From contig NZ_JOCB01000102.1 in assembly GCF_000718775.1 (NCBI RefSeq), positions 1-30,369 of the forward strand: 30,369 nt of DNA, given 5' to 3'. A program made the position numbers and the translations under genes. A model generated the notes under the pieces. The model was not told the origin of the DNA and searched no databases. It worked only from the letters and a program-made list of their open reading frames with translations. This DNA comes from Streptomyces sp. NRRL S-31 (GTDB lineage Bacteria; Actinomycetota; Actinomycetes; Streptomycetales; Streptomycetaceae). This document shows positions 28,681 through 30,369 of the stretch, in pieces (position 1 is the first letter of the stretch; every line of letters begins with the position of its first letter).

Positions 28681-28900
28681 AACGCCGTGCAGCCGCCTGT
28701 GGACGGGCGGCCGTACGGCCGGCCGAGGGATGCCTGCGCACTTCATGCTGCTCTGCCAGGGGAAGAGGGGGCGCCCTTTTTCGGCCTGGAGTGCGGAGGC
28801 GCTCCGTAGGGGGCTCTGCGAATCTCGACCGGGTAACAGCCGATAGCGGCGCGGGCGGGAGCGAACGGCGCCGTCCGTTCCCGGTGAGGAGGCGAGAGGC

Positions 28901-29348
28901 ATGACCGTGATGGGTGTGTCGAAGTTCGAGAGGTTCTTCCGCGCCGCCGCAAGCCTCGACGTGGACAGGAACGACCTGAAGCGGTACGGCGATTTCGTCG
29001 ACGCCAAGCTCTACGACCTCCTGGTCGCCGGCCAGGTCGGCCAAGGCCAACGGCAGGGACACCGTCGAACCGTGGGATCTACCGATCACCAAGGGCCTCC
29101 AGGAGAGCATCCATCGGTTCCGGCGGCTCGACGAGGAGGTCGAGCTGAAGCCGATCCTGGAACAGCTCGCCGCACACCCTCCCCTCGACAGGGCACCCAC
29201 CCAGGAGGCCGAAGAGCGCTACCCCGAGATCATCGGCGGTCTCAGCGTCGCTCTCGCCGAGACGTTCGAAATCATGTATCCGGATGTCAAGAACCCGCAG
29301 ACCAGTCACTGGGAGGGCGTTACAGCGGTGTTCGACCGGCTGCTGTAG
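28901..29348 (+). pseudogene. DUF1931 histone-fold protein, frameshifted
   Basis: The first frame reads MGVSKFERFFRAAASLDVD, then DDLKRYGDF-like sequence and KLYDLLVAGQVG; the sequence then continues in the next frame as AKANGRDTVEPWDLPITKG, ESIHRFRRLDEEVELKPILE, and ends NPQTSHWEGVTAVFDRLL at a stop (29346-29348). This is the DUF1931 family, about 150 residues, with two histone folds in one chain. The frame changes at about 29040, from GGCCAAGGCC read one base off, so one base was gained or two lost. Both halves look well conserved, so the event is recent or a sequencing error. A GGTGAGGAGGCGAGAGGC site precedes the ATG. Function of the family is unknown; histone-like DNA binding has been proposed. 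Confidence 0.85.
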
Positions 29349-29627
29349 CGGTCGCGCCCCGGTGCGTGGCGCCGCCTCGTCTCAGGCCGGGAAGGTCGAG
29401 CCGCCCCGGATCATCTCCCACGAACTCATACTCAACAAGGCAGCGGACGGATACACGGACACCAGTATTCCGGCGCCCGCGACGACGGCTGGACGAAGGT
29501 CGTCCTCACTCGGACGGCAGCTTTTGCCGACCGCGCGCAGCCATGCACTCGGGGCACCTTCGGGCCCCGCCGGGTGTTCCAACCGCTCGCGTCCCAAGAA
29601 CCGGCGACTCGTGAAGGGAGCCGTACC
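29349..29627. other. Intergenic region before DJ-1/PfpI gene
   Basis: No supported gene. GAAGGGAG near 29613 is the ribosome site for the next gene. No promoter match was clear. Confidence 0.4.
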
Positions 29628-30194
29628 ATGACACAGGAACTCCGGGGGATGCGGGTGGGAATTCTGGCCACCGACGGCGTCGAGCGCGTGGAACTCGACC
29701 AGCCGCGCGGCGCGTTGCAGGGCGCAGGGGCGAAGACCGAGATCGTCTCGCTCCACCACGGCGAGATCCAGGCCCGCCAGTTCGACCTCAACGCCGCCGG
29801 AACCTTCCCGGTGGACCGCCTGGTCGCCGACGCCTCCGTCGACGACTACCACGCCCTGCTCCTGCCCGGCGGCACCATGAACCCTGACCAACTGCGCATG
29901 GACCGCGACGCGGTGCAGTTCGTCAAGGACTTCATGGCCAGCGGGAAGCCGGTCGCATCGATCTGCCACGGCCCGTGGACCCTGGCGGAAGCCGACGCCG
30001 TGCGCGGCCGCCGCCTGACGTCCTGGCCCAGCATCCGCACCGACCTTCGCAACGCCGGCGCGGAGGTCATCGCCGACCAGGAGGTGGTCGTCGACGGGCA
30101 GTTGGTCACCAGTCGCGGCCCGGCCGACCTGCCCGCCTTCTGCGCCGCCGTCGTGGAGCAGTTCGCCCGGGCGCATCACCCCATGCCCGGCTGA
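29628..30194 (+). CDS. DJ-1/PfpI-family protein (YhbO/PfpI type)
   Basis: 188 residues in the class I glutamine amidotransferase-like fold. The nucleophile elbow is Cys113-His114 in ASICHGPW, and the upstream acidic partner lies in GVERVELDQPR (Glu22 by position). LLLPGGTMNPDQLR and LTSWPSIRTDLRNAGAEV are family hallmarks. Members are reported as stress-protective chaperones, proteases or deglycases that handle glyoxal damage; the activity is debated. ATG 29628 has GAAGGGAG 7 nt upstream; the open frame from 29574 has no ribosome site. With the aldo/keto reductase it fits a carbonyl-stress grouping beside the chaperone operon. Confidence 0.94.
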   Translation: MTQELRGMRVGILATDGVERVELDQPRGALQGAGAKTEIVSLHHGEIQARQFDLNAAGTFPVDRLVADASVDDYHALLLPGGTMNPDQLRMDRDAVQFVKDFMASGKPVASICHGPWTLAEADAVRGRRLTSWPSIRTDLRNAGAEVIADQEVVVDGQLVTSRGPADLPAFCAAVVEQFARAHHPMPG

Positions 30195-30369
30195 CCCGGC
30201 GGCCCGGTCGCAGGCGGTGGGAGCAGGCGGTGCACGGTGGACGTGGGCCCGCTCCCCACCACCACGGACCGGTCAGCCTGGGCGGTCGCCTCCGTACGGC
30301 TGCCGTCCGTATATCGTGCAGCGGTCGTATGCCGGATGAGGTGACCGCCCTTCGGACCCACTCTCGGTC
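30195..30369. other. Unassigned right edge of window
   Basis: 175 bp with no supported gene. A 61-codon leftward frame is open at the edge but resembles no family. Confidence 0.4.

Overview
The window is very GC-rich, with strongly GC-biased third codon positions. Together with the gene families present (cNMP/FAD oxidoreductase, SpoIIE-type PAS-GAF-PP2C phosphatase, CbpM-type chaperone modulator, FkbH, class I lanthipeptide dehydratase), this points to a Streptomyces or close relative, in an accessory or chromosome-arm region.

Left edge (1-1223): a small GNAT-like acetyltransferase and panD, both leftward. panD has a distinctive 5' leader. A 117-bp, ungapped, 87% identical direct repeat of the panD start and leader recurs at 16255-16371, where only ten panD codons remain. 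The two copies bracket about 15.3 kb of accessory DNA.

Between the repeats: (i) a full-length class I lanthipeptide dehydratase (lanB) followed by a lanC cut off after about 100 codons; (ii) fused tail-to-tail to it, a type II thioesterase missing its last residues; (iii) a rightward cassette of P450, two allene-oxide-cyclase-like beta-barrel proteins (one cytosolic, one with a signal peptide), a KASIII-like enzyme and an FkbH-like glyceryl transferase. This gene set recalls tetronate/spirotetronate polyketide clusters, but no PKS is present and fkbH is cut in mid-domain and joined out of frame to the back half of an ABC ATPase gene; (iv) a large intact SpoIIE-family phosphatase; (v) a gene graveyard at about 13.5-16.4 kb: a zinc-ribbon/OB-fold protein, a broken metabolite:H+ symporter, pieces resembling mftD and mftF of the mycofactocin pathway, an unrecognised coding remnant and a decayed Ser/Thr kinase.

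Right half (16.4-30.4 kb): a tightly coupled leftward operon dnaK-grpE-cbpA-like dnaJ-cbpM-clpB-thioredoxin-UBP zinc finger-cNMP/FAD oxidoreductase. Genes overlap by 1-10 nt or are separated by 5-8 nt. It couples protein disaggregation with thiol redox chemistry. Divergent from it are a PucR/CdaR-type regulator, an aldo/keto reductase, a DUF1931 histone-fold gene broken by a frameshift, and a DJ-1/PfpI-family protein, which together look like a stress-response neighbourhood.

No tRNA, rRNA, CRISPR array, transposase or integrase was recognised. The several mid-gene junctions could be real deletions or assembly collapses; sequence alone cannot decide.
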